NCBI RefSeq assembly: GCF_011393335.1 | Contig: NZ_CP049865.1 | Span: 2,250,722 to 2,314,721, forward strand | Reading direction: 5' to 3' | Origin: Propioniciclava coleopterorum | GTDB taxonomy: Bacteria > Actinomycetota > Actinomycetes > Propionibacteriales > Propionibacteriaceae | DNA length: 64,000 nt | Shown here: in pieces, positions 1-9,629 of the stretch | How the letters are laid out: each line of letters opens with the position of its first letter | Position numbering within the stretch: position 1 is the stretch's first letter | Translations under genes and position numbers: made by a program | Notes under the pieces: generated by a model | The model's database searches: none | What the model saw: only the letters and a program-made list of their open reading frames with translations | Told to the model about the DNA's origin: nothing

Positions 1-590
1 GTCAGGTCGCCGGACTGGACCTGGCCCTCCTCGCCGGTGACCTTGTCGAAGTAGGTGGCGCCGTCCAGGCCGCTGATCGAGATCTTCGTGACGTCCCCGA
101 CGCGCAGGTACGTGTGCAGGGCCTCGTCGAAGGTGATGTCCTCGTCGCCGACGTTGTCGATCTGCAGTTCGAGGCCCAGGTACTCCGGGGTGAACTTCGC
201 CCGGAACCAGGCCTCGTAGCGCTGCGGCCAGTTCGGCTGGTCGCCGCTCATCGACTCGTCGAGCGTGTACTCGACGATGAGGCGGCCGTCGCGGTCGAGG
301 GTGTCCTTGACGTTGGACATGTGCCAGGTCTGGAGTCGGCCGAAGCCGTGGAGGGGCTGCAGGTCGCCGGAGCGTCCGGGGCCGAACCAGGGGAAGCAGA
401 TCGGGACGCCGCCGCGGATGGGCTGGCTGTCGGCGAACCACGACTTCTCGCTCATCCAGATGACCGGCTCGGCACCGTCGGGTCGCCAGGACCAGACCTG
501 GGCGCCCTGGTCGAAGATGCCGTAATGCCCGGACTGCCCCTGCGCGGCCTCGACGCCGCGAAGTGGATTGTCGGTGATCTCATGCGCCAT
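1..590 (-). CDS. D-hexose-6-phosphate mutarotase (aldose 1-epimerase family), 3' end beyond window
   Basis: The frame is open from an ATG at 590 to the window edge, so about 196 N-terminal residues are visible and the C-terminus is missing. The start is supported by AGGAGG nine bases upstream. Residues 59-70 read RGGVPICFPWFG and 80-85 read LHGFGR, both typical of the YeaD-like glucose-6-phosphate 1-epimerases; the His in LHGFGR is the expected catalytic residue. The family interconverts alpha and beta anomers of hexose 6-phosphates in the cytoplasm. A TAGGCT hexamer at 628-633 could be its -10 element. The substrate is inferred from family only. Confidence 0.88.
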   Translation of the reverse strand, partial: MAHEITDNPLRGVEAAQGQSGHYGIFDQGAQVWSWRPDGAEPVIWMSEKSWFADSQPIRGGVPICFPWFGPGRSGDLQPLHGFGRLQTWHMSNVKDTLDRDGRLIVEYTLDESMSGDQPNWPQRYEAWFRAKFTPEYLGLELQIDNVGDEDITFDEALHTYLRVGDVTKISISGLDGATYFDKVTGEEGQVQSGDL

Positions 591-627
591 CGGTAAGACC
601 TCCTGCTGTCGTTATGACTTTCCCTGG

Positions 628-633
628 AGCCTA
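628..633 (-). promoter_or_regulatory. Candidate -10 hexamer of the mutarotase gene
   Basis: TAGGCT on the minus strand lies 37 bases before the ATG. It would give a leader of about 30 bases that includes the AGGAGG ribosome site. No convincing -35 element is visible. Confidence 0.4.
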
Positions 634-722
634 GTCCGGGCGACCATCGCTGGGCGACCGGTTCGCCAAACTGTCGGCGCCGGATTGCGGGGCCGCATTC
701 GGGCGGACGCCACCGTCCGGGT

Positions 723-2021
723 TCAGCCGCGAATCCGCCGGCATTCCAGGTAGAACCGCTTGTCACGGGCGTGTCCCATCGAGAATGTCTTGCGCGGGAA
801 GGGCCCGTCCACGGCCACCGAGGCGAAGAAGTCCTCCTTGGCGATCGCCGGCAGCAGCACGCCGAGGGCGTCCGGACGCCGCCCCAGGTCGTCGACGACC
901 TCGCCGTCGTGCACGTAGTCGGCCTCCGCGCCCGGATGCTCGGGCAGCCACCGGTCCAGGAAGGCCTGGACCGTGCCCACCGCCAGCTGGTGCGTGGGCG
1001 CCGTCGCCTCGACGACGCGGACGCCGTCGGCGTCCACGAGCGCGAACGCCTGCCCGGACGCCGCGGCGACCGCAACCTCCGCCGCCGCGGTGTCGGTGAC
1101 GGGCCGGACGGAGCCGCCGACCGCGGCGACCAGCGCCTCGGCCAGCCCGGGCGCCCCGGTCACGAGCCGGTGGATGGGCTCGAAGTGCAGCGACGGGTCG
1201 TGCAGGTTCACCAGCTCCACCAGCGCGTGCCGCCCGGGATGGTCCGGGCCCGCGCCCGCGGCCTTGAGCGCGGACCAGATCGTGGCGGCGGCCGCGAGCG
1301 AGTGGTTGCCGTCGCCGACCGCCAGCAGCAGCGGCGCGTCGGCGTCCAGGCCGTAGCGGGACGCGTACGCCTCCGGGGTGACGAGATCGGCCAGCGCCGC
1401 GAGGACGGCGTCCTGGACGCCGGCGTCGGCGATCAGCGCCCCGGCGATGTGACCCGAGCCGCCCATCAGGTCGGCGTCGTAGGCCGGCACCAGCCCGTCG
1501 CGGGCCGCGTCCACCGCGGCCAGGACCGTGCCGTCGGGGTCGTCGTACAGCACCAGCACGTGGGGGAGTTCGAGGTCGGCGTCCCGGCGGACCGCGATGC
1601 GCGGCGGCAGCCGGTCGATCACCGTCCCCTCGGTCGACCGGATCGGGCTGGTCGCCTGCGGGCTGAAGTCGTAGGCGTCCAGGTCGATCTCGACCAGCAG
1701 GCCCCGCTGGACGCCGCGGCTCACCTCGCGCTCCACCAGCACCAGCGCCTCGTGCTCGACGAACAGGCCGTCGGCCTCGTAGCGCCGCATCGCCTCCTGG
1801 CAGGCGGCGATCCGCGCCTCCACGTCGGCGGCGTGCAGGTGGAGCTCGGGCAGGATCATCCGCAGCGTGGAGGGCGCGTCCCCGACGGCCGCCTCCGCGG
1901 CGTCCCAGTAGTCGGGCTGCGCGGTGAACTGGTCGCAGGCGATCACCGCCCAGCGCGCCACATCGACGTCCGGACGCGGCAGCAGGACGAGCGGCACCCG
2001 GACGGCCGCCGGCGCGTTCAT
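723..2021 (-). CDS. DUF1015 family protein
   Basis: This 432-residue protein begins MNAPAAVRVPLVLLPRPD at an ATG (2021) preceded by GAGGGGG. It shows the features of DUF1015: an N-terminal segment around ARWAVIACDQFT, then VLYDDPDGTVL and a central AVGDGNHSLAAAATIW stretch. The open frame continues upstream past 2021, but that part reads as a shadow of rmlB. DUF1015 proteins are widespread and often sit near serine or sugar metabolism genes, but no function is securely established, and none is inferred from the neighbours here. Confidence 0.88.
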   Translation of the reverse strand: MNAPAAVRVPLVLLPRPDVDVARWAVIACDQFTAQPDYWDAAEAAVGDAPSTLRMILPELHLHAADVEARIAACQEAMRRYEADGLFVEHEALVLVEREVSRGVQRGLLVEIDLDAYDFSPQATSPIRSTEGTVIDRLPPRIAVRRDADLELPHVLVLYDDPDGTVLAAVDAARDGLVPAYDADLMGGSGHIAGALIADAGVQDAVLAALADLVTPEAYASRYGLDADAPLLLAVGDGNHSLAAAATIWSALKAAGAGPDHPGRHALVELVNLHDPSLHFEPIHRLVTGAPGLAEALVAAVGGSVRPVTDTAAAEVAVAAASGQAFALVDADGVRVVEATAPTHQLAVGTVQAFLDRWLPEHPGAEADYVHDGEVVDDLGRRPDALGVLLPAIAKEDFFASVAVDGPFPRKTFSMGHARDKRFYLECRRIRG

Positions 2022-2054
2022 GCGGCCCCCTCGAAGCTGGATTCCATGCGCTCG

Positions 2055-3152
<1,098 letters not shown>

Positions 3153-3177
3153 CCGCCAGCGACGATCAGGAGCGCCC

Positions 3178-4560
3178 ATGAGCGAGTTGAGCATCGAGAC
3201 CACGCCCGTCCCCGGGCTGCTGGTTCTGACCCTGCCCCTCCACCAGGACGCCCGCGGCTGGTTCAAGGAGAACTGGCAGCGCGCCAAGATGGTGGCGCTG
3301 GGGCTGCCGGACTTCGGGCCGGTGCAGAACAACATGTCCTACAACGAGGAGGTCGGCGTCACGCGCGGCCTGCACGCCGAGCCGTGGGACAAGCTCATCG
3401 GTCTCGCGCAGGGCCGGATCTTCGGCGCGTGGGTGGACCTCCGCCCGGGCGACTCCTTCGGGGCCTCCTTCTCGCTGGAGATGGGGCCCGACAAGGCCGT
3501 GTTCGTGCCCCGCGGCGTCGCCAACGGCTACCAGGCCCTCGCGCCGCACACGACCTACTCCTACCTGGTCAACGACCACTGGAGCCCCGAGGCGCGGGCG
3601 TCCTACACCTACCTCAACCTGGCCGACGAGACGGCGTCGGTGCCGTGGCCGATCCCGGTGGAGCAGGCGATCATCTCCGACGCCGACCTGGCGCACCCCC
3701 GGCTGGCCGAGGTCGTCCCCATGCGCCCGCCCGCCACGGTCATCCTCGGCGCGTCCGGCCAGTTGGGTCGCGCCCTCCAGGCGATGCTCCCGGACGCGCG
3801 CGCGGTCGACCAGGCCGAGCTCGACCTCACCGACGCGGCCGCCGTCGCCGACTTCGGATGGCAGGGCGTCGGCACCGTGATCAACGCCGCGGCGTGGACC
3901 GCCGTCGACGCCGCCGAGACCCCCGAGGGACGCCGTGCCGCCTGGCGGGTCAACGTGGACGCCGTCCGGCACCTCGTCGACGCCGCCGGTGAACACGGGT
4001 TCACCCTCGTCCACGTGTCCAGCGACTACGTGTTCGACGGGGAGGCGACCACCCACGCCGAGGACGAGCCGTTCAGTCCGCTGGGGGTCTACGGCGCCAC
4101 CAAGGCGGCCGGCGACGCGCTCGTGGCCACGCTGCCCCGGCACTACATCGTCCGGACGAGCTGGGTGATCGGCGACGGCGGGAACTTCGTGCGGACGATG
4201 GCCCGGCTCGCCGCCGACGGGGTCGCCCCGTCGGTCGTCGACGACCAGATCGGCCGCCTGACGTTCACCGACGATCTCGCGGCCGGCATCGTCCACCTGA
4301 TCGACTCCGGCGCGGGCTTCGGGACGTACAACCTCACCAACGAGGGCCCGCCGGCCTCGTGGTTCGAGGTCGCCCGGCGCGTCTTCGAGCTCACCGGCCA
4401 CGACCCGGCCTCGGTGTCGCCGCAGAGCACCGCCGAGTTCGCCGCGGGGCGCGTCGTCTCGCCGCGGCCCCGCCACAGCACGCTGGAGCTGGCGAAGATC
4501 CGGGCGACGGGCTTCCGCCCGCGCGACGCGGACGCCGCCCTGGTGGACTACCTGCGCTGA
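3178..4560 (+). CDS. rmlCD: Bifunctional dTDP-4-dehydrorhamnose 3,5-epimerase / dTDP-4-dehydrorhamnose reductase (RmlC-RmlD fusion)
   Basis: One 460-residue chain carries both last steps of dTDP-L-rhamnose synthesis. Residues 1-180 are a cupin RmlC domain with the catalytic-base motif RGLH at 63-66 and Lys72. Residues 184-460 are an RmlD reductase with the NADPH loop GASGQLG at 191-197 and the YGATK pair at 305-309. A start ATG follows AGGAGCGCCC. There is no stop or frame change between the domains, so this is a true fusion, presumably channelling the unstable keto sugar. Such fusions occur in some actinobacteria. It lies between rmlB and rmlA in the same direction. Confidence 0.94.
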   Translation: MSELSIETTPVPGLLVLTLPLHQDARGWFKENWQRAKMVALGLPDFGPVQNNMSYNEEVGVTRGLHAEPWDKLIGLAQGRIFGAWVDLRPGDSFGASFSLEMGPDKAVFVPRGVANGYQALAPHTTYSYLVNDHWSPEARASYTYLNLADETASVPWPIPVEQAIISDADLAHPRLAEVVPMRPPATVILGASGQLGRALQAMLPDARAVDQAELDLTDAAAVADFGWQGVGTVINAAAWTAVDAAETPEGRRAAWRVNVDAVRHLVDAAGEHGFTLVHVSSDYVFDGEATTHAEDEPFSPLGVYGATKAAGDALVATLPRHYIVRTSWVIGDGGNFVRTMARLAADGVAPSVVDDQIGRLTFTDDLAAGIVHLIDSGAGFGTYNLTNEGPPASWFEVARRVFELTGHDPASVSPQSTAEFAAGRVVSPRPRHSTLELAKIRATGFRPRDADAALVDYLR

Positions 4561-4628
4561 TCGGCGTCCGAAACGCCGGTGCGGGGAGGGACTTGGCCGA
4601 CTCGGCGGGGGCACGCGAAGATGGCCGC

Positions 4629-5501
4629 ATGCGCGGAATCATTCTGGCCGGCGGCTCGGGTACCCGGCTGCACCCGATCACCCAGGCGACCTCGAAGCAG
4701 CTCGTGCCGGTGTACGACAAGCCGATGGTGTACTACCCGCTGACCACGCTGATGTTCGCGGGGATCCGCGACGTGCTGGTGATCACCACCCCGCACGAGA
4801 GCGAGGCGTTCCAGCGCCTGCTCCAGGACGGCTCGCAGTTCGGCATCGACATCAGCTACGCCACCCAGCCCGAGCCCAAGGGGCTGGCGCAGGCGTTCAC
4901 CATCGGCCGGGACTTCGCGCGCGGCGAGAAGTGCGCGCTCGTCCTGGGCGACAACATCTTCTACGGGCCGGGGCTGGGGCGTCAGCTCCACAAGTACAAC
5001 GACCTCAGCGGGGCGGCCGTCTTCGCCTACTGGGTGAACGACCCGACCGCCTACGGCGTCGTCGAGTTCGACGACGAGCGCCGCGCCATCTCGATCGAGG
5101 AGAAGCCGGCCCATCCCAAGTCCAACTACGCCGTCCCCGGCCTGTACTTCTACGACGAGCAGGTCACCGACATCGCGGCGGACCTGCAGCCCTCGGCGCG
5201 CGGGGAGTACGAGATCACCGACGTCAACCGCGTCTACCTGGAGCAGGGGGCGCTGCAGGTCGAGGTGCTGACCCGGGGCACGGCGTGGCTCGACACGGGC
5301 ACCTTCGACTCGCTCAACGACGCGAGCAACTTCGTCCGGACCATCCAGGCGCGCCAGGGCCTCCAGGTGGGGTGCCCGGAGGAGGTCGCGTGGCGCCAGG
5401 GCTTCCTGTCCGACGACGGTCTGCGCGAGCGCGCCGAGAAGCTCACCAAGTCGGGCTACGGCGACTACCTGCTCAACCTGCTGGCGCGCGCGGCCCAGTA
5501 G
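4629..5501 (+). CDS. rmlA: Glucose-1-phosphate thymidylyltransferase
   Basis: The 290-residue nucleotidyltransferase makes dTDP-glucose from dTTP and glucose 1-phosphate, the first and regulated step of the rhamnose pathway. The signature [10 protein letters not shown] is at residues 7-16, followed by [17 protein letters not shown] and, later, the sugar-binding EEKPAHPKS. The ATG at 4629 was chosen because the protein should begin with MRGIILAGG; the frame is open further upstream but that part is noise. The gene ends next to the convergent msrA. The spacer from rmlCD (68 bases) may hold its own start signal, as GAAGAT sits six bases before the ATG. Confidence 0.95.
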   Translation: MRGIILAGGSGTRLHPITQATSKQLVPVYDKPMVYYPLTTLMFAGIRDVLVITTPHESEAFQRLLQDGSQFGIDISYATQPEPKGLAQAFTIGRDFARGEKCALVLGDNIFYGPGLGRQLHKYNDLSGAAVFAYWVNDPTAYGVVEFDDERRAISIEEKPAHPKSNYAVPGLYFYDEQVTDIAADLQPSARGEYEITDVNRVYLEQGALQVEVLTRGTAWLDTGTFDSLNDASNFVRTIQARQGLQVGCPEEVAWRQGFLSDDGLRERAEKLTKSGYGDYLLNLLARAAQ

Positions 5502-5504
5502 CCG

Positions 5505-6137
5505 TCAGCCGCAGGCCACCCCGGTGGCGTGGATCGGGCAGTAGCCCGCGGGGTTCTTGAACAGGTACTGCTGGTGGTACGGCTCGGCGTAGTAGAACGC
5601 GGGGGCGTCCACCACCTCGGTGGTGATCGGGCCGTAGCCGGCCTCGGCGAGCTTCGGCTGGTAGGACGCGATGGTCGCCAGCGCCGTCGCGCGCTGCTCC
5701 CCGTCGACGGGGAAGATCGCCGAGCGGTACTGGCTGCCCACGTCGTTGCCCTGCCGGTCGCCCTGGGTGGGGTCGTGGTTCTCGAGGAAGATCCGCACCA
5801 GGTCGGCGTAGGACACCACCGCCGGGTCGAAGACGACCTTGACGGTCTCGGCGTGGCCCGTCAGCCCCGAGCAGGCCTCCTCGTAGGTGGCGTTCGGGGT
5901 GAAGCCGCCCTGGTAGCCGACGGCGGTGTTCACGACGCCGGGGGTCGACCAGAACAGCTTCTCGGCGCCCCAGAAGCAGCCCAGGGCGAAGTAGGCGACC
6001 TCGGCGCCGGCGGGGACGTCGGTGACGTCGATCCCGAAGATGTCGTGGCGGACGCCCGCGGGCAGGATGCCGGTGGAGCGGCCGGGGAGCGCGGTGGCCG
6101 CGTCGGTGGGACGTGGAGGAGTGCGGAAGCCGAACAT
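5505..6137 (-). CDS. msrA: Peptide-methionine (S)-S-oxide reductase
   Basis: The enzyme repairs methionine-S-sulfoxide in proteins. The catalytic GCFWG places the reactive Cys at residue 54, and C-terminal cysteines at 200 and 209 can serve as resolving residues for thioredoxin recycling. The length of 210 is normal for the long, E. coli-like type. The start at 6137 (MFGFRTPPRP) was preferred over an in-frame upstream start at 6176 because a TACCGT hexamer sits six bases before it. It converges on rmlA with only three bases between the stop codons. Confidence 0.94.
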   Translation of the reverse strand: MFGFRTPPRPTDAATALPGRSTGILPAGVRHDIFGIDVTDVPAGAEVAYFALGCFWGAEKLFWSTPGVVNTAVGYQGGFTPNATYEEACSGLTGHAETVKVVFDPAVVSYADLVRIFLENHDPTQGDRQGNDVGSQYRSAIFPVDGEQRATALATIASYQPKLAEAGYGPITTEVVDAPAFYYAEPYHQQYLFKNPAGYCPIHATGVACG

Positions 6138-6143
6138 GTTCCC

Positions 6144-6149
6144 ACGGTA
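6144..6149 (-). promoter_or_regulatory. -10 hexamer TACCGT, leaderless start of msrA
   Basis: TACCGT on the minus strand ends six bases before the msrA ATG at 6137, which fits a leaderless transcript. Confidence 0.4.
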
Positions 6150-6340
6150 CCCAGCCGATGCCCTGACCCCCAGCACGGGGAAGGCTCAGGGTCTGGGGGT
6201 GGTGCTCCGGGGTTGTGGGGTTCTGCCGCGCCGAGCAGACTGAAGACACAGCCCGGGAGGTGCCGGCACAGGGCCGGCTCCGTCGAACAGACGACTGCCG
6301 AGACCACAGGTCGCTCCCGGTGACGCAGGACAGGAGTGAC

Positions 6341-7003
6341 ATGACTGATCAGCCCAACGAGCAGGATCGCCACCACGAGGCGCAGGACGCCGCGGCCCAC
6401 ACGCCCGACGCGGCCGCCGAGGAGACGAGCGCCCGTCACGACGAGGTGCACGCCTCGGCCAAGGACCACGACCCGACGCTGACCCAGGGCGAGAAGTTCA
6501 CCCCGGAGAAGCTCGGCGACGCGGCCATCAAGTTCGCCACCGAGACGGTCTACGCCGCCGCGGGCCTGGCCAACGTGCTCGCGGAGAAGGCCAAGGAGCT
6601 CTACGACGCGCAGCGCAAGCAGATCGCCGACAACACCCCCGAAGGTGTCGACCCGAACTTCCGCAAGTTCGTCGACTCCATGCCCGACCAGTTCAAGACG
6701 TTCATGGACGACGCCAACAAGGCGTTCCACGACCTGTCCGAGCGCGGCCGCACCACGATGGCCGACTTCCAGGACCAGGTGCAGCACGCGTGGAAGCAGT
6801 GGGAGGAGCAGCGCGAGCAGGACGAGAAGACCGGCGCGTTCGACCTGAAGGACGCCGCGGAGGCGACCCAGGACGCCGAGGCCGCCGTCGCGCCCGAGTC
6901 CCCGGCATCGCCGATCGTGCCCGACACGCACGCCGCGGGCGACTCCGACCTCCACGTCGGTGAGTACCCGGGCGAGTCCAAGGGCGACGTCCGCAACGAC
7001 TGA
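6341..7003 (+). CDS. Hypothetical acidic, helical cytoplasmic protein
   Basis: I do not recognise a family for this 220-residue protein. The ATG follows CAGGAGTGAC, a good ribosome site. There is no signal peptide or membrane segment. Residues 1-45 and 170-220 are disordered and rich in Ala, Asp, Glu, His and Gln. The middle, about residues 50-165, is amphipathic helix with regular Phe/Trp spacing (FRKFVDSMPDQFKTFMDD, FQDQVQHAWKQWEEQ), reminiscent of phasin-like or apolipoprotein-like helices, but that resemblance is only visual. A strong hairpin terminator follows, so it is probably a single-gene transcript. Confidence 0.75.
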   Translation: MTDQPNEQDRHHEAQDAAAHTPDAAAEETSARHDEVHASAKDHDPTLTQGEKFTPEKLGDAAIKFATETVYAAAGLANVLAEKAKELYDAQRKQIADNTPEGVDPNFRKFVDSMPDQFKTFMDDANKAFHDLSERGRTTMADFQDQVQHAWKQWEEQREQDEKTGAFDLKDAAEATQDAEAAVAPESPASPIVPDTHAAGDSDLHVGEYPGESKGDVRND

Positions 7004-7019
7004 CACGTCCGACCGAGCA

Positions 7020-7053
7020 CACGGCCCCGCATGCCCCGGCATGCGGGGCCGTG
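7020..7053 (+). terminator. Hairpin terminator after the helical hypothetical gene
   Basis: An inverted repeat with 15-16 paired bases (CACGGCCCCGCATGCC and its complement) and a tiny loop lies 17 bases after the stop codon. It has no U tract, as is common for actinobacterial terminators, and it separates this gene from the nanE promoter. Confidence 0.75.
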
Positions 7054-7093
7054 GCGCGTCCGGCGCCGCTTCGGGGCGTGTCTCCCGTTGTGG

Positions 7094-7124
7094 TTGCGCG
7101 ATCGCCCGCCAGTGGTGCTACAGT
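7094..7124 (+). promoter_or_regulatory. Candidate promoter of the nanE-PTS operon
   Basis: TTGCGC (7094-7099) and TACAGT (7119-7124) are 19 bases apart. Transcription would start near 7131, about 20 bases before the antiterminator site and 110 bases before nanE. Confidence 0.45.
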
Positions 7125-7150
7125 CGCCACGGCGCATCGCGCCAAGGTCA

Positions 7151-7179
7151 TCGGGATTGTGACCCACGGCAAAACCCGA
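7151..7179 (+). promoter_or_regulatory. Ribonucleic antiterminator (RAT) site for the BglG/LicT-type regulator
   Basis: The leader contains GGGATTGTGAC and, four bases later, CGGCAAAACCC. This matches the conserved halves of LicT/BglG RAT sites (GGATTGT...GGCAAAACC). It can fold with TCGGG/CCCGA as lower stem, TTGT/GGCA with A pairing as middle stem, and both sets of conserved internal-loop bases; the upper stem is shortened to a C-G pair with a CCAC loop. The cognate RNA-binding protein is encoded at 10125-10994. Downstream, GAGACGTGTG (7178-7187) can pair imperfectly with CACGCACGTTTCT (7215-7227), a possible terminator that the RAT fold would prevent; that part is less certain. Confidence 0.75.
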
Positions 7180-7242
7180 GACGTGTGCCCGCACCACCGA
7201 CGGTCCGGGCGTTCCACGCACGTTTCTGCCGAGGAAGTGACG

Positions 7243-7935
7243 ATGACACGATCATCTCTTTCGGAGCGTCTCGCGGGCGGCCTCGTGGTCTCCTGCCAGG
7301 CACTGCCCGGTGAACCGCTCCACACCGAGACCGGCGGCGTCATGCCGCTGATGGCGATCGCCGCGCAGCGCGCCGGCGCCGTCGCGATCCGCTCCAACTC
7401 CGCCCGCGACGTCGCCCAGATCAAGGACGCCGTCGACCTGCCCGTCATCGGGCTCATCAAGCGCGAGTACCCGCCGTTCGAGCCGTTCATCACGGTGACG
7501 ATGGAGGAGGTGGACGCGCTGGTCGAGGCCGGCGCGGACGCCATCGCCCTGGACTGCACGCTGCGCGAGCGTCCGGACGGCCTCACTCCGGCCGCGTTCG
7601 TCGCCCGGATCCGGGAGCGCCACCCCGGCGTCCCGCTCATGGCCGACATCGCCACCTACGAGGAGGGGATCGCGGCCGCCGAGGCGGGCGTCGACCTCAT
7701 CGGCACCACGCTGAGCGGCTACACGCCGCAGTCGGCCGGCGCACCGATACCCGATCTCCCGCTGGTGGAGCGGCTGGCCCGCGACACCGAGGTGCCGATC
7801 GTGGCCGAGGGGCGCATCCGGCGACCCGAGCAGGCGCGGGCGGCCCTGGACGCCGGCGCGCACTGCGTGGTCGTCGGCGGCGCGATCACGCGTCCGCTGG
7901 AGATCGCGACCGAGTTCGTGGACGCCCTGCGCTGA
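7243..7935 (+). CDS. nanE: N-acylglucosamine-6-phosphate 2-epimerase
   Basis: The 230-residue TIM-barrel enzyme converts ManNAc-6-phosphate to GlcNAc-6-phosphate. Family features include ETGGVMPLMAIAAQRAGAVA, the central VIGLIKREYP, then DCTLRERP and the C-terminal phosphate site VVGGAITRP. The ATG follows GAGGAAGTGACG. It is the first gene of an operon with a PTS permease, suggesting that the imported sugar is ManNAc or an aminosugar entering as ManNAc-6-phosphate. No nagA or nagB lies in the window. The leader carries a RAT site, so expression should depend on the antiterminator three genes downstream. Confidence 0.92.
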   Translation: MTRSSLSERLAGGLVVSCQALPGEPLHTETGGVMPLMAIAAQRAGAVAIRSNSARDVAQIKDAVDLPVIGLIKREYPPFEPFITVTMEEVDALVEAGADAIALDCTLRERPDGLTPAAFVARIRERHPGVPLMADIATYEEGIAAAEAGVDLIGTTLSGYTPQSAGAPIPDLPLVERLARDTEVPIVAEGRIRRPEQARAALDAGAHCVVVGGAITRPLEIATEFVDALR

Positions 7936-7941
7936 CCCGTC

Positions 7942-7992
7942 GACGCCGACGGGCACCACCGCCCGAGGCGTCCGCTCCGGCCTGTCGGCCGG
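7942..7992 (+). promoter_or_regulatory. Two hairpins in the nanE-PTS spacer
   Basis: GACGCC/GGCGTC enclosing CGGGC/GCCCG (7942-7972), then CCGGCC/GGCCGG with a TGTC loop (7977-7992), fold in the 131-base spacer between nanE and the permease gene. They could stabilise the upstream message or partly terminate it. No RAT-like sequence is present here. Confidence 0.5.
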
Positions 7993-8066
7993 CGCACCCC
8001 CTCGCCCGCAAGGGCACACGATCCGCCGCCCGGCGACGCGCGGCGCGAAGAGAAAGACGACAACCC

Positions 8067-9611
8067 GTGTTCAAGACACTCCAGAAGGTCGGCAAGGCGT
8101 TCATGCTGCCGATCGCCATCCTCCCGGCGGCGGGCCTGCTGCTGGGCATCGGTGGCGCCCTGTCCAACCCCAACACCGTCGCGGCGTTCCCGGCGCTCGG
8201 CGTCCCCGCGCTCCAGGTGGTCTTCCAGATCATGGCGGCCGCGGGCAGCGTCGTGTTCGCCAACCTGCCGCTGCTGCTGTCGATCGGCCTGTGCATCGGG
8301 CTGGCCAAGCGCGACAAGGGCACCGCCGCGCTGGCCGGCATCACCGGCTACCTCGTCATGGTCGGCACCATGGAGGCCCTGGTCACCCTCAACAACCCCG
8401 AGGGCTCGATCGACACCGGCGTGGTGGGCTCGCTCGTCATCGGCGCCGTCGCCGTGTGGCTGCACAACCGCTACTACAACATCCAGCTGCCGGCCATCCT
8501 GGGCTTCTTCGGCGGATCGCGCTTCGTCCCGATCGTCACGGCTTTCGCGGCGATCTTCGTGGGCGTCGCGTTCTACTTCATCTGGCCGCCGATCCAGCAG
8601 GGCATGGTCGCCGCCGGCACCGCGATCGCGAGCTGGGGCCCGATCGGCACGTTCTTCTACGGCTTCCTGATGCGCCTGTCGGGCGCGGTCGGCCTGCACC
8701 ACGTCATCTACCCGATGTTCTGGTACACCCCGCTCGGCGGCACCGAGATCGTCAACGGCGTCAGCATCTCCGGCGCCCAGAAGATCTTCTTCGCCCAGCT
8801 GGCCGACCCCAACCACGTCGGGCTGTTCACCGAGGGCACGCGGTACTTCGCCGGCCGCTTCGCCACCATGATGTTCGGCCTGCCGGGCGCCTGCCTGGCG
8901 ATGTGGCAGTGCGTGCCGAAGGATCGCCGCGCCCGGTACACCGGCCTGTTCCTGTCCGTGGCGCTCACCTCGTTCGTCACGGGCATCACCGAGCCGATCG
9001 AGTTCATGTTCCTGTTCGTGGCGCCGTGGCTCTACGTGATCCACGCCTTCCTCGACGGTGTCTCGTTCTTCATCGCCGACGTGCTCAACATCAACATCGG
9101 CAACACGTTCTCCGGCGGCGTCATCGACTTCCTGTTGTTCGGCGTCCTGCAGGGCGAGGACCGGACGCACTGGCTGTACCTCATCCCCATCGGGCTGCTG
9201 TGGTTCGGCCTGTACTACGTGACGTTCCGCTTCCTGATCACCCGCTTCAAGGTCGCCACCCCCGGCCACCTCGACGACACGCTGGCGGCGGCGGCCACCG
9301 ACGCGGGCCAGGCCGTGAAGGGCTCGGACGCCGACGCGGCCCCCGCCGAGGGCGAGGGCACGGCGCTGGAGCAGGAGGCCGACCAGGTGCTCACCGCCCT
9401 GGGCGGACCCGACAACCTCGAGGACCTCGACGCCTGCATCACCCGACTGCGGGTCTCGGTCAAGGACCCCGCGCAGGTCGACAAGGCGGCGCTGCGCCGC
9501 ATCGGGGCGGCCGACGTGTTCGAGGTGCGGGGCGGCGTCCAGGCGGTGTTCGGCGGGAAGGCCATCCTGTACAAGAACATCATCAACGAGAAGCTCGGCA
9601 TCGAGGACTGA
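8067..9611 (+). CDS. PTS system EIICB component, glucose/N-acetylglucosamine family
   Basis: This 514-residue permease imports and phosphorylates a hexose or aminosugar using phospho-EIIA. Residues 1-400 are the EIIC membrane domain (about ten segments) with ITEPIEFMFLF, the conserved substrate-site Glu motif of the Glc/GlcNAc family. An acidic Ala/Glu linker follows, then an EIIB domain from about 445 with the phospho-accepting Cys457 in DACITRLRV. The start is GTG with a weak GAAGAGAAAG upstream. EIIA is encoded separately next door. GlcNAc or ManNAc specificity is inferred from nanE and cannot be read from the sequence. Confidence 0.92.
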   Translation: MFKTLQKVGKAFMLPIAILPAAGLLLGIGGALSNPNTVAAFPALGVPALQVVFQIMAAAGSVVFANLPLLLSIGLCIGLAKRDKGTAALAGITGYLVMVGTMEALVTLNNPEGSIDTGVVGSLVIGAVAVWLHNRYYNIQLPAILGFFGGSRFVPIVTAFAAIFVGVAFYFIWPPIQQGMVAAGTAIASWGPIGTFFYGFLMRLSGAVGLHHVIYPMFWYTPLGGTEIVNGVSISGAQKIFFAQLADPNHVGLFTEGTRYFAGRFATMMFGLPGACLAMWQCVPKDRRARYTGLFLSVALTSFVTGITEPIEFMFLFVAPWLYVIHAFLDGVSFFIADVLNINIGNTFSGGVIDFLLFGVLQGEDRTHWLYLIPIGLLWFGLYYVTFRFLITRFKVATPGHLDDTLAAAATDAGQAVKGSDADAAPAEGEGTALEQEADQVLTALGGPDNLEDLDACITRLRVSVKDPAQVDKAALRRIGAADVFEVRGGVQAVFGGKAILYKNIINEKLGIED

Positions 9612-9629
9612 GGGAGAAGGAGTCGCATC

